From NCBI RefSeq assembly GCF_004364335.1, contig NZ_SOCR01000006.1, positions 157,873 to 221,872 on the forward strand: DNA of 64,000 nt, written 5' to 3'. A program made the position numbers and the translations under genes. The notes below the pieces were generated by a model. The model saw only the letters and a list, made by a program, of their open reading frames with translations. It ran no database searches and was not told where the DNA came from. Each line of letters begins with the position of its first letter. The stretch's first letter is position 1. Origin of the DNA: Pseudomonas graminis. GTDB taxonomy: Bacteria; Pseudomonadota; Gammaproteobacteria; Pseudomonadales; Pseudomonadaceae. Shown here one piece after another: positions 18,682 through 27,146 of the stretch.

Positions 18682-18737
18682 CGGCTAAAGCCGGTCCTAC
18701 GGAAGACACGCGCACCCCGTAGGACCGGCTTCAGCCG
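18682..18737. repeat. Inverted repeat, GTAGGACCGGCTT family
   Basis: CGGCTAAAGCCGGTCCTACGG and CCGTAGGACCGGCTTCAGCCG are inverted around 14 bp. The core CCGTAGGACCGGCTT differs from the TGTAGGAG REP types elsewhere here, so it is a separate repeat family. Confidence 0.8.
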
Positions 18738-18792
18738 GGAAGAGGCCGGTCAGATCACCCAAAAATCGGCACGACAAAAAACATGAGAACCG

Positions 18793-18818
18793 CCCGGCCC
18801 TGATCGCCGGGCTTTTTA
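18793..18818. terminator. Rho-independent terminator
   Basis: CCCGGC-N7-GCCGGG followed by CTTTTTATT, read on the + strand, 140 bp after the small secreted peptide gene. Confidence 0.75.
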
Positions 18819-18876
18819 TTGCCCGACGTAAACCGGGTTCGACGCCACGCAAACGCATTTGCTAGAGTTGCGGCCC

Positions 18877-19533
18877 ATGCGTCCATCAGATACACGCCCC
18901 ATGCTGCCCCGCGCCGAACAGAAACAGCAGACTCGCCATGCCCTGCTCGATGCAGCCCGGGGCCTGATGGAGAGCGGGCGCGGTTTCGGCAGCCTGAGCC
19001 TGCGGGAAGTGGCGAAAACCGCCGGCATCGTGCCCACCGGTTTCTACCGGCATTTCGATGACATGGACCACCTGGGGCTGGCGCTGGTCAGCGAGGTCGG
19101 CCAGACCTTCCGCGAAACCATCCGCCGCGTGCGCCACAACCACAACATCGATACCGGCATCATTGATGCCTCCATCCGCATCTTTCTGGATGTCGTCGCT
19201 GCCAATCGCTCGCAGTTCCTGTTCTTGGCGCGTGAGCAGTACGGCGGCTCGCTGAAAGTCCGTCAGGCGCTCGGCGCCCTGCGCGAAGGCATCATCGCCG
19301 ACCTTGCGACCGACCTGGCGTCGATGCCCAAATTCCAGCACCTGAACACCGACGACCTTTCGGTCATGGCCGACCTGGTGGTCAAGAGCGTGTTCGCCAT
19401 GCTCCCCGAGCTGATCGACCCGCCTCCGCCGGCATTGGCCGCCCACCTGACGCCCCGCGCGAAAATCACCCAGCAGCTGCGCTTCATCTTCATCGGCGCC
19501 AAGCGCTGGCAGGGGTTGGGCAGTACTGAGTGA
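18877..19533 (+). CDS. TetR-family regulator, DesT/FabR-like
   Basis: A 218-residue regulator with an N-terminal TetR HTH: RHALLDAARGLMESGRGFGS and LSLREVAKTAGIVPTGFYRH (about 25-65). The block FYRHFDDMDHLGLALVSEVG and the length closely match FabR/DesT, which sense acyl-CoA unsaturation and control fatty-acid desaturase genes. No desaturase genes (desBC) are adjacent here. Start taken at the ATG at 18877; an ATG at 18901 is also possible. It precedes ureE by about 380 bp, a neighbour relation that also occurs in P. aeruginosa for desT. Confidence 0.82.
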   Translation: MRPSDTRPMLPRAEQKQQTRHALLDAARGLMESGRGFGSLSLREVAKTAGIVPTGFYRHFDDMDHLGLALVSEVGQTFRETIRRVRHNHNIDTGIIDASIRIFLDVVAANRSQFLFLAREQYGGSLKVRQALGALREGIIADLATDLASMPKFQHLNTDDLSVMADLVVKSVFAMLPELIDPPPPALAAHLTPRAKITQQLRFIFIGAKRWQGLGSTE

Positions 19534-19551
19534 CTCAGCGCCTGCGAAGGC

Positions 19552-19577
19552 CATTCGCGGGCAAGCGCGCTCCTACA
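19552..19577. repeat. Solo REP arm, subtype A, minus orientation
   Basis: CGCGGGCAAGCGCGCTCCTACA. It faces another A arm at 19667 but in the reverse arrangement (tails outward) to normal REPINs. Confidence 0.8.
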
Positions 19578-19666
19578 ATGGGTTGCGATAGCAAACCTGG
19601 ATCACGGTGAGGATGTGGAAGTCGTTGTCGCAGGCGATGAAAACCTGAGTTTGGAACGCGGCCCCT

Positions 19667-19692
19667 TGTAGGAGCGCGCTTGCCCGCGAAGA
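19667..19692. repeat. Solo REP arm, subtype A, plus orientation
   Basis: TGTAGGAGCGCGCTTGCCCG at ~90 bp from the inverted arm at 19552. The rest of the 19534-19913 gap upstream of ureE shows no other clear signal. Confidence 0.8.
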
Positions 19693-19913
19693 CCTAGCGT
19701 CCACCGCAGAAGATTCCAGCGCCGTATCTGTTAGTGGCGCCACCACTAAAACGCACCATACCGGTGCACAACCCTTCGCGACGCCCCACCATTGAGCATA
19801 GAGCCGTTGGAATCTCGGCCCTCTGCACCGTATTCAGGCAATTTCTGTCCCGGTCGCCTGTTGGCAAGGCACTTGCTCTAGCCATTGCATCGCACATTGC
19901 TGGAAGCTTTCTG

Positions 19914-20414
19914 ATGCTGGTGATTCATCAACGGATCGAACCTCAGGCTGAATGGGCCGCCGAGTTGCATTTGATATTCGAGGCAAGGAGCAAGAGCCGG
20001 CTGCGCTGTTTCAATGCCGAGGGTGAAGACGTCGGGCTGTTCCTGGAACGGGGCCAGCCGCCGCTGCATGACGGCGATTTCCTCAGGGCCGAAGACGGCC
20101 GGATCGTCCGTGTTTGCGCGCGCCCCGAGAAACTGATGCACGTGACCTGCGGCAACGCCTTCGAACTGACCCGCGCGGCGTACCACCTGGGCAACCGCCA
20201 TGTGGCGCTGCAAGTAGGCGACGGTTGGCTGCGACTGCTGGACGACTACGTGCTCAAGGCCATGCTCGATCAGCTGGGCGCCACCACCGAATCCATCGAG
20301 GCACCCTTCCAGCCGGAACATGGCGCGTACGGCGGCGGCCACCACCACTCGCGCGCCGGTGAGGAAGATTTCAACTACCCGCCGCGCATTCATCAATTCG
20401 GCGTGCGCACGTGA
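19914..20414 (+). CDS. ureE: Urease accessory metallochaperone UreE
   Basis: A 166-residue nickel-binding chaperone. The start MLVIHQRIEPQAEWAAELHL is typical; the longer frame to 19734 lacks homology. The central block RGQPPLHDGDFLRAEDGRIV and GNRHVALQVG (with metal-binding His) are conserved, and the tail YGGGHHHSRAGEED is a short His cluster. UreE hands Ni(II) to UreG in urease maturation. It overlaps ureF by 4 bp. Confidence 0.95.
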   Translation: MLVIHQRIEPQAEWAAELHLIFEARSKSRLRCFNAEGEDVGLFLERGQPPLHDGDFLRAEDGRIVRVCARPEKLMHVTCGNAFELTRAAYHLGNRHVALQVGDGWLRLLDDYVLKAMLDQLGATTESIEAPFQPEHGAYGGGHHHSRAGEEDFNYPPRIHQFGVRT

Positions 20415-21085
20415 ACGCGGCCTGGGCGCTGCTGCGTCTGGCCAGCCCGCAACTGCCGATCGGCGGCTACAGCTACTCCCAAGGCCTGGAAATGGCGGTC
20501 GAGCAATCCACCGTTCACGATTCGTCCAGCGCCGCACGCTGGATTGGTGACCAGTTGCTGCTCAACCTTGCGCGCTTCGAGGCGCCACTTTTACTGGCGC
20601 ACTGCGCGGCGGCTGGCGAAGACGACTGGGCGACGCTGCTGCAATTGAGCGAAGAACATCGCGCCAGCCGCGAAACCCGCGAGTTGCATCTGGAGAGCCG
20701 GCAAATGGGTTACTCCCTGCAGCAATTGCTCAACGGCCTGCCGGAAATGGATCAGCCCGCGCGGGATTTCCTACAACGTGTGGGCGAACCCCATCTGGCG
20801 CTGGGTTGGGCACTGGCCGCGCGTGCCTGGCAGATCAGTCCTCAGGACGCACTCGCCGCCTGGCTCTGGAGCTGGCTGGAAAACCAGTTGGCGGTGCTAA
20901 TGAAAACCCTGCCACTGGGGCAGCAAGCCGCCCAGCGCCTGACCAGTGAGTTATTGCCACTGCTGCAAAACGCCCAGCAACACGCGACCGCACTGAACCC
21001 TGGACACATCGGCAGCGCGCCATTAGGCCTGGCGCTGGCGAGCATGAACCACGAGCGGCAGTACAGCCGCCTGTTCCGATCATGA
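20411..21085 (+). CDS. ureF: Urease accessory protein UreF
   Basis: A 224-residue UreF of normal length, with LRLASPQLPIGGYSYSQGLE at the start and SRETRELHLESRQMGYSL in the middle, both diagnostic. Translation starts at GTG inside the ureE stop (overlap GTGA), so it is coupled to ureE. UreF bridges UreD and UreG and controls fidelity of nickel loading. Confidence 0.95.
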   Translation: MNAAWALLRLASPQLPIGGYSYSQGLEMAVEQSTVHDSSSAARWIGDQLLLNLARFEAPLLLAHCAAAGEDDWATLLQLSEEHRASRETRELHLESRQMGYSLQQLLNGLPEMDQPARDFLQRVGEPHLALGWALAARAWQISPQDALAAWLWSWLENQLAVLMKTLPLGQQAAQRLTSELLPLLQNAQQHATALNPGHIGSAPLGLALASMNHERQYSRLFRS

Positions 21086-21143
21086 GGTGGCCGCCATCGC
21101 CGCAGCACCTCGCACCGCACAACACCCTTAACGGAGAGAACGA

Positions 21144-21758
21144 ATGAACAGCCAACCTTTGCGCGTCGGCATCGGCGGTCCGGTCGGTTCCGGCAAGACC
21201 GCGCTGACCCTCGCGCTGTGCCTGGCCCTGCGCGACCGCTACAACCTCGCGGTGGTCACCAACGATATCTACACCCGTGAAGACGCTGACTTTCTGGTGC
21301 GCAATGAAGCACTGGCGCCTGAGCGCATCATCGGCGTGGAAACCGGCGGCTGCCCGCACACGGCGATCCGCGAAGACGCTTCGATCAATCTGGAAGCCGT
21401 CGACCAGCTCAATCGGCGCTTCGAGGGACTGGACCTGATCATCGTCGAATCTGGCGGCGACAACCTGTCGGCGACGTTCAGCCCGGAGCTGTCGGACCTC
21501 ACCATTTATGTGATCGACGTGTCGGCAGGCGACAAGCTGCCGCGCAAGGGTGGCCCCGGCATCTGCAAATCCGACCTGCTGGTGATCAACAAGATCGACC
21601 TCGCACCGCTGGTGGGTGCATCGCTGGAGATGATGGACCGCGACACGAAGAAGATGCGCGGCGACAAGCCGTTCGTGTTCAGCAACCAGAAAACCGGCCA
21701 CGGCCTGGAGGACATCATCGCCTTCATCGAGCGCCAGGGCCTGCTGACCGCGGCCTGA
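21144..21758 (+). CDS. ureG: Urease accessory GTPase UreG
   Basis: A 204-residue SIMIBI GTPase. It has P-loop GGPVGSGKT (11-19), the nickel-binding Cys-Pro-His motif in [25 protein letters not shown] (switch/Walker B) and the specificity loop [15 protein letters not shown] site lies 8 bp before the ATG. It couples GTP hydrolysis to nickel transfer into UreC. It follows ureF by 58 bp. Confidence 0.97.
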   Translation: MNSQPLRVGIGGPVGSGKTALTLALCLALRDRYNLAVVTNDIYTREDADFLVRNEALAPERIIGVETGGCPHTAIREDASINLEAVDQLNRRFEGLDLIIVESGGDNLSATFSPELSDLTIYVIDVSAGDKLPRKGGPGICKSDLLVINKIDLAPLVGASLEMMDRDTKKMRGDKPFVFSNQKTGHGLEDIIAFIERQGLLTAA

Positions 21759-21806
21759 TTCGTACATCCAAGTGGCTCATACCCAAGTGAAGCAAGGAAT
21801 TCATTC

Positions 21807-22379
21807 ATGAACGGCAAAAAAGTATTCGGCGCGTTGGCGCTGCTCCTCGCTCCAGCGCTGGCCTTTGCTCACCCAGGTCACGATGAAAGCGGTCTTGTGG
21901 CCGGCATCAGCCATCCGCTGGGGGGCATCGATCACCTGCTGGCGATGATTGCTGTGGGGCTTTGGGCTGCACAGCAAAAAGGCGCCGCGCGCTGGGCGCT
22001 GCCGTGCACGTTCGTCGGCACCATGCTGATCGGCGGCTTGCTCGGATTTGAAGGCCTGGCATTGCCAGCACTGGAAAGCGGCATCGCGGCGTCGGTCTTT
22101 GCGCTGGGCCTGGCGGTGGCACTGGCCGTACGTCCGCCGCTGTTCGTTGCAATGGCGGCGACAGCACTGTTTGCGATGTTCCACGGCGTGGCCCATGGCC
22201 TGGAGCTGCCGGAGATGTCCAGCCCGTGGGGTTATGCGCTCGGGTTTGTCGGCGCGACTGCTGCATTGCACGCGGCGGGTTATGCCGTGGTGCGGTTTCT
22301 GCCATCGGCGGCGGCACCGGTGGTACGGGTTGCTGGTGCGTTGTCGGCCGCGACAGGCGTATGGTTGTTCGCGGGCTAG
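21807..22379 (+). CDS. ureJ: HupE/UreJ family nickel permease
   Basis: A 190-residue membrane protein with signal-like N terminus (MNGKKVFGALALLLAPALAF) and the HupE/UreJ nickel motif HPGHDESGLVAGISHPLGGIDHLLAM, then about six hydrophobic helices. Such proteins import nickel or cobalt for hydrogenase or urease. Its location 48 bp after ureG makes nickel supply to urease the natural reading. A second motif HGVAHGLELP supports metal binding. Confidence 0.9.
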   Translation: MNGKKVFGALALLLAPALAFAHPGHDESGLVAGISHPLGGIDHLLAMIAVGLWAAQQKGAARWALPCTFVGTMLIGGLLGFEGLALPALESGIAASVFALGLAVALAVRPPLFVAMAATALFAMFHGVAHGLELPEMSSPWGYALGFVGATAALHAAGYAVVRFLPSAAAPVVRVAGALSAATGVWLFAG

Positions 22380-22392
22380 ATGACGGCATCAT

Positions 22393-22481
22393 TGTAGGAG
22401 CGCGCTTGCCCGCGATTGCGATCTGTCAGCGACAAATAGGTTGTCTGACACACCGATATCGCGGGCAAGCGCGCTCCTACA
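22393..22481. repeat. REPIN, subtype A
   Basis: Arms TGTAGGAGCGCGCTTGCCCG and complement around ~45 bp, 13 bp after ureJ; it may stabilise the 3' end of the ureEFGJ mRNA. Confidence 0.9.
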
Positions 22482-22608
22482 CTGGACCGATGTCGAACAC
22501 GAATCATCGGCGTAGCCAAGCGCCCTCCTCCTGATACCCACAACTGACGCAAGATCCCCACCTCCTGCTACCATGTCGCGCAATCTGCCCCTGCCGTGAC
22601 GCCATCCA

Positions 22609-23745
22609 ATGCCTGACGCTTCCCTCTCTACCGCCAAGTCCTCACTGTCCGCCCTATTCGCCGAGGTGCAACAACACTTCATGGGCGTGGTCGTGCCGTT
22701 GTGGCAGGGCCCGGGGTGGAATGCCGGGATGGCGCTGCCGTTCGAGGCGGTTGATGCTGAGCATCGGCCTTTGCCGCCACAGCGCTACCGGGCCATGGCC
22801 TGTGCGCGTCAGCTGTTTCTGTTTTCAAGCCTGATCGATCACCCCGACGTGCCCGACGCCGCTACTCGCGCAGCAGCGCTGTTTCGTTCGTTGCAGCAGC
22901 ACTTTCACGATGCCGAGCACGGCGGCTGGTTCTACAGCATTGATCCACAGGGCGCGCCGCTGGATCGCCGCAAGGACCTCTACACCCACGCCTTCATCGT
23001 CTTCGCCTGCGCGCATTACTGGGGCAAGGTCCGTGAGCCGCTGGTGGAGTCGGTGCTCAATGCCGCGCTGAACGTCGTCGCCGAACGCTTTGCCGATGGC
23101 GATGGCTTGTACGAATCCGTGCTGGCCGAGGATTGGTCTTCGCTGAACGCCGGCCCGCTGCAGAACCCGCTGATGCACCTGGCCGAAGCGTTTCTCGGCA
23201 CACTAGCCGTACGCGATGACGCTGACACGCTGGCGGCGTTGGACGCCTTGGTAGAAGCCATGCAGCGACGCTTCGTCGATGTCGAGCACGGGGTGATGCT
23301 GGAGAAACCGCTGGACGCTGTGGATAACTGGTCCGAGCCGGGTCACCAGTTCGAATGGTTCTATTTGCTGGCGTCCTCCGCGCGTCTGCGTTGCACGCCG
23401 CTGTATCGTTCGCTGGAGACTGCGTTCGCCCACGCCGAGGCACAGGGCGTCGATCAAACGACTGGCGCGGTCGCGGCGATGCTGGAAGTGGATGGTTCGG
23501 TGAAAGACGGCACGCAGCGCATCTGGGCCCAGGCTGAATACCTGCGCGCATTGACGTTACGACCTGATAGCGAGCACCTGCTGGCGCGCCAGTTGGAAGC
23601 GCTGCAAACCCGGTTCCTGCACCCCACCGGCTGGAACGAGTGCCTCGACAGCCAGGGGCAAGTCAGCCGCAGCGACATGCCGTCGACGACGCCGTATCAC
23701 CTGGCGACCTGCTACATCGGGCTGGCCGAGTACTTCAACGCCTGA
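22609..23745 (+). CDS. AGE-family sugar epimerase/isomerase
   Basis: A 378-residue protein of the N-acylglucosamine 2-epimerase superfamily, an (alpha/alpha)6 barrel. Conserved pieces are PQRYRAMACARQLFLFSS, DLYTHAFIVFACAHYWG, NPLMHLAEAFLG, EPGHQFEWFYLL (GHxxEW) and the late W-AQAEYLRAL block, which carry the His/Glu active-site residues. Members interconvert mannose, glucose, cellobiose or acylamino sugars; the mannose isomerase/aldose-ketose isomerase group is likeliest. It stands alone between a REPIN and the next repeat pair. Confidence 0.85.
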   Translation: MPDASLSTAKSSLSALFAEVQQHFMGVVVPLWQGPGWNAGMALPFEAVDAEHRPLPPQRYRAMACARQLFLFSSLIDHPDVPDAATRAAALFRSLQQHFHDAEHGGWFYSIDPQGAPLDRRKDLYTHAFIVFACAHYWGKVREPLVESVLNAALNVVAERFADGDGLYESVLAEDWSSLNAGPLQNPLMHLAEAFLGTLAVRDDADTLAALDALVEAMQRRFVDVEHGVMLEKPLDAVDNWSEPGHQFEWFYLLASSARLRCTPLYRSLETAFAHAEAQGVDQTTGAVAAMLEVDGSVKDGTQRIWAQAEYLRALTLRPDSEHLLARQLEALQTRFLHPTGWNECLDSQGQVSRSDMPSTTPYHLATCYIGLAEYFNA

Positions 23746-23788
23746 GGCACCCCGGCCTTGGGACGCCAACCGTTTTAACGCTCGCCCC

Positions 23789-23876
23789 TGTAGGAGCCGG
23801 CTTGCTGGCGAATGCGGTGGATCAGTGGCATTTGTGCGTCTGACACACCCGGTTCGCCAGCAAGCCGGCTCCTACA
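23789..23876. repeat. REPIN, subtype C
   Basis: Arms TGTAGGAGCCGGCTTGCTGG and complement. A cruciform repeat follows 13 bp later. Confidence 0.9.
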
Positions 23877-23889
23877 GGTTCGGCGTAAT

Positions 23890-23999
23890 GATCGTCCCCA
23901 CGCTCTGCGTGGGGATGCAGCCCAAGACGCTCCGCGTCCCGGCAACCGGCGACGCGGAGCGTCGGTTAGCGCATTCCCACGCGGAGCGTGGGAACGATC
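23890..23999. repeat. GATCGTCCCC...GGGAACGATC cruciform repeat
   Basis: A 110 bp copy of the element at 4963-5068, with outer arms GATCGTCCCCACGCTCTGCG / complement and an internal pair of GACGCTCCGCGT arms. It lies 16 bp past the SDR stop. Confidence 0.85.
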
Positions 24000-24015
24000 A
24001 CATCAGTAAAACGAC

Positions 24016-24813
<798 letters not shown>

Positions 24814-25000
24814 TTATCAAGCCAAGCGGGAATGTCGCGCAAGCAGTGTTGCGCGTAGGAAGGTTCTGGAGAATGCCCGCCCACGCAGGCTGGGATCAAG
24901 CACCATCCGCAACATCGTCCTACCCGTGCTTCGCTGTATAAAAAACAACCAATCATTCCAACGCCTTGTGCCATGCGGCCTGCAGACACTTTTGCCCACC

Positions 25001-25526
25001 TTATCCACAGTCAGGCAACCATTTTCTGGGGGCAACTCGAAATGCCGAAAGTCCCGGCATACGGGGCGTGTGGGTAACTTGCACGATGTTTTTACTTGAC
25101 CGGCCATGGGCCATCTGCCGTCGAATTTTTCCAAGACTTGGGTGTGTGGACAGGAATGCATGCTCCAGACCACAGATTGCGGTATCTGCGGCGGTCTTTC
25201 CAACGGTTGCACACAGACTTATCCACAGGCTGGCACCACATAAAGACTGTATAAAAAACCAGCCACAACAACGTTGACAAACCCCAACGAAATACCGGCT
25301 GGAACAACTGGTCAAATATTGATCAGCAGGCTGCAAGCCACGTAAAACAAGGCCTACAGCCAGCTGCTCCCAACTTATTCACAGTCACTTCCACAGTAAA
25401 ACTGAACAAGTCAAAAGCGTGACAAAACAGCGATTTGCAGCGGCTATATGTCGCGTTTTCGCAGGTGCTCAAAATTGTTTTCCACAATTCGGATCCGCGA
25501 TAAAAAAGCCCCGGAAGTTATCCACC
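25001..25526. other. Cluster of DnaA-box-like 9-mers in a 770 bp gene-free region
   Basis: Perfect TTATCCACA at 25001-25009 and 25219-25227; one-mismatch forms TTACCCACA (minus strand, 25069-25077), TTATTCACA (25375-25383) and TTATCCACC (25518-25526). The region 24787-25557 has no credible ORF and is A/T-richer than its surroundings. dnaA is not in the window, so this is not an ordinary dnaA-linked origin; DnaA titration or transcriptional control is possible. Confidence 0.5.
25247..25262. promoter_or_regulatory. LexA-like box CTG-N10-CAG
   Basis: CTGTATAAAAAACCAG fits the Pseudomonas SOS-box pattern CTGTATATATATACAG in its outer triplets and T/A-rich core. The same 13-mer CTGTATAAAAAAC occurs at 24934-24946 without the closing CAG. 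It could control the SDR gene downstream on the minus strand. Confidence 0.3.
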
Positions 25527-25541
25527 CGGGGCTTGTTTTTA
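25502..25541. terminator. Terminator downstream of livF
   Basis: Stem AAGCCCCGG / CCGGGGCTT with T-runs on both sides; it ends the liv operon on the minus strand (T6 after the stem). The loop carries the TTATCCACC DnaA-like 9-mer. Confidence 0.85.
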
Positions 25542-25557
25542 CAGCAGTGATCAGGAA

Positions 25558-26274
25558 TCAGTGACCGCCGAGATAGGCGTTCCTGACCTCCTCATTGGTG
25601 AGCAATTCCTTACCCGTGCCCGTCAGGCGAATCTCGCCGTTAACCATCACGTAAGCGCGGTCCGACAGCTTCAGCGCATGGTTGGCGTTCTGCTCGACCA
25701 GAAAGATGGTCATGCCGGTCTGCGCCAGCTCACGCAGCGTCGCGAAGATCTGCTTAACGATGATCGGCGCCAGCCCCAGGCTCGGCTCGTCCAGCAGCAG
25801 CAACTTGGGACGGCTCATCAACGCGCGCGCGATGGCGAGCATTTGCTGCTCGCCGCCGGACATGGTCATTGCCCGCTGGTTGCGACGTTCCTTGAGCCGC
25901 GGAAACATCTCGAACATGCGTTGCATGTCCTCGCTGGCGTGTTTGTCGCCGATGGGGATGGTGCCCATCATCAGGTTCTCTTCCACCGACATGTCCGGGA
26001 ACACGCGGCGGCCTTCCGGCGATTGCGCGATGCCATTGGACGCGATGTAGTGCGACGACTTGTGGGTGATGTCAGTGCCCTGGTAGATGATCTGGCCGCT
26101 GGCGGCGCGCGGCTGGCCGAAGATCGACATCAGCAGCGTGGATTTACCCGCGCCGTTGGAGCCGATGAGGCTGACCGTCTCGCCCTCGTCAATGTGCATC
26201 GAGACTTTCTTCAGGGCCTGAATCGGCCCGTAATACACGTCGATCTCTTTCAGTTCGAGGATCGGCTTACTCAT
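25558..26274 (-). CDS. livF: Amino-acid ABC transporter ATP-binding protein LivF
   Basis: A 238-residue ABC ATPase with Walker A GSNGAGKST (about 38-46), signature MSGGEQQ (about 143) and Walker B LLLLDEPSLGLAP, the LivF/BraG hallmark. Its start overlaps the livG stop by 4 bp. It is the last gene of a five-gene minus-strand operon and is followed by a strong terminator. It pairs with LivG to drive import of branched-chain or related amino acids. Confidence 0.95.
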   Translation of the reverse strand: MSKPILELKEIDVYYGPIQALKKVSMHIDEGETVSLIGSNGAGKSTLLMSIFGQPRAASGQIIYQGTDITHKSSHYIASNGIAQSPEGRRVFPDMSVEENLMMGTIPIGDKHASEDMQRMFEMFPRLKERRNQRAMTMSGGEQQMLAIARALMSRPKLLLLDEPSLGLAPIIVKQIFATLRELAQTGMTIFLVEQNANHALKLSDRAYVMVNGEIRLTGTGKELLTNEEVRNAYLGGH

Positions 26275-27146
26275 ACCAACTCCTCTTCATCAGCGCCCAG
26301 GTACGCGGCGATCACTTTTGGATCGTTGCGGATCTGCTCCGGTTTGCCCTTGGCGATCACGTTGCCGTGGTCGAGCACGACGATGTCGTCGGAAATGCCC
26401 ATGACCATGCCCATGTCGTGTTCGATCAGCACAATGGTCATGTCGTGATCGTCGCGCAGGTGGCGAATCATGCCGCTCAACGCCTCGGTTTCCTGTGGGT
26501 TCAAACCAGCTGCCGGCTCGTCCAGGCAGATGACCTGCGGCCGCGTGCACATCGCCCGCGCGATCTCCAGACGACGTTGCTGGCCGTAGGACAGCTCACC
26601 GGCCAGACGGTTGGCGCAGTCCACCAGATCCACCACTTCGAGCCAGTAGAACGCGGTGTTCATCGCGTCGTCTTCGGCCTTGCGGTAAGCCTTGGTGTTG
26701 AGGATGCCGGCGAGCATGTTGCGGTTGACCCACATGTGCTGCGCGACGAGCAGGTTCTCGACGACGGACATTTCCTTGAACAGGCGAATGTTCTGGAAAG
26801 TACGCGCAAGCCCTGCACGGTTTACCAAGTGCGTGCCGCCAAACATCTTGTAGTACAGCCGGCTACCGAAGCGCTTGGGCGAAGCGAAGTCGGCGGCGCG
26901 AAACTGCTCGCCGAGCAACTGAATGACGTTGGTCTTCTTGCCCCGCGCGTTGAGCTCGATGCGCCCGCCGGTGGCTTTGTAAAAGCCGGTCAGGCAGTTG
27001 AACACCGTGGTCTTGCCGGCGCCGTTGGGCCCGATCAATGCAAAGATCGAGTTGCGCCGCACTTGCAGACTGACATCGCTGAGGGCCTTGATGCCGCCGA
27101 AGTGCATCATCAGGTTGTCGACGGACAGAACGATTTCGTCGCTCAT
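26271..27146 (-). CDS. livG: Amino-acid ABC transporter ATP-binding protein LivG
   Basis: A 291-residue LivG/BraF-type ATPase. Walker A is GPNGAGKTT (about 37-45), signature LSYGQQRRLEIARAM and Walker B VICLDEPAAGLNP, with the GLARTFQNIRLF motif typical of the family. I start at the ATG overlapping the livM stop (ATGA); an in-frame GTG lies one codon upstream. A ~25-residue insert after the first strand region (NARGKKTNVIQLLGEQFRAA) is somewhat longer than in E. coli LivG. Confidence 0.95.
   Translation of the reverse strand: MSDEIVLSVDNLMMHFGGIKALSDVSLQVRRNSIFALIGPNGAGKTTVFNCLTGFYKATGGRIELNARGKKTNVIQLLGEQFRAADFASPKRFGSRLYYKMFGGTHLVNRAGLARTFQNIRLFKEMSVVENLLVAQHMWVNRNMLAGILNTKAYRKAEDDAMNTAFYWLEVVDLVDCANRLAGELSYGQQRRLEIARAMCTRPQVICLDEPAAGLNPQETEALSGMIRHLRDDHDMTIVLIEHDMGMVMGISDDIVVLDHGNVIAKGKPEQIRNDPKVIAAYLGADEEELV

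Noticed and set aside
25001..25526. Chromosomal origin oriC
   Set aside because: No dnaA, dnaN, rpmH or gidA nearby, and no clear AT-rich 13-mers; a DnaA-binding locus is the smaller claim.
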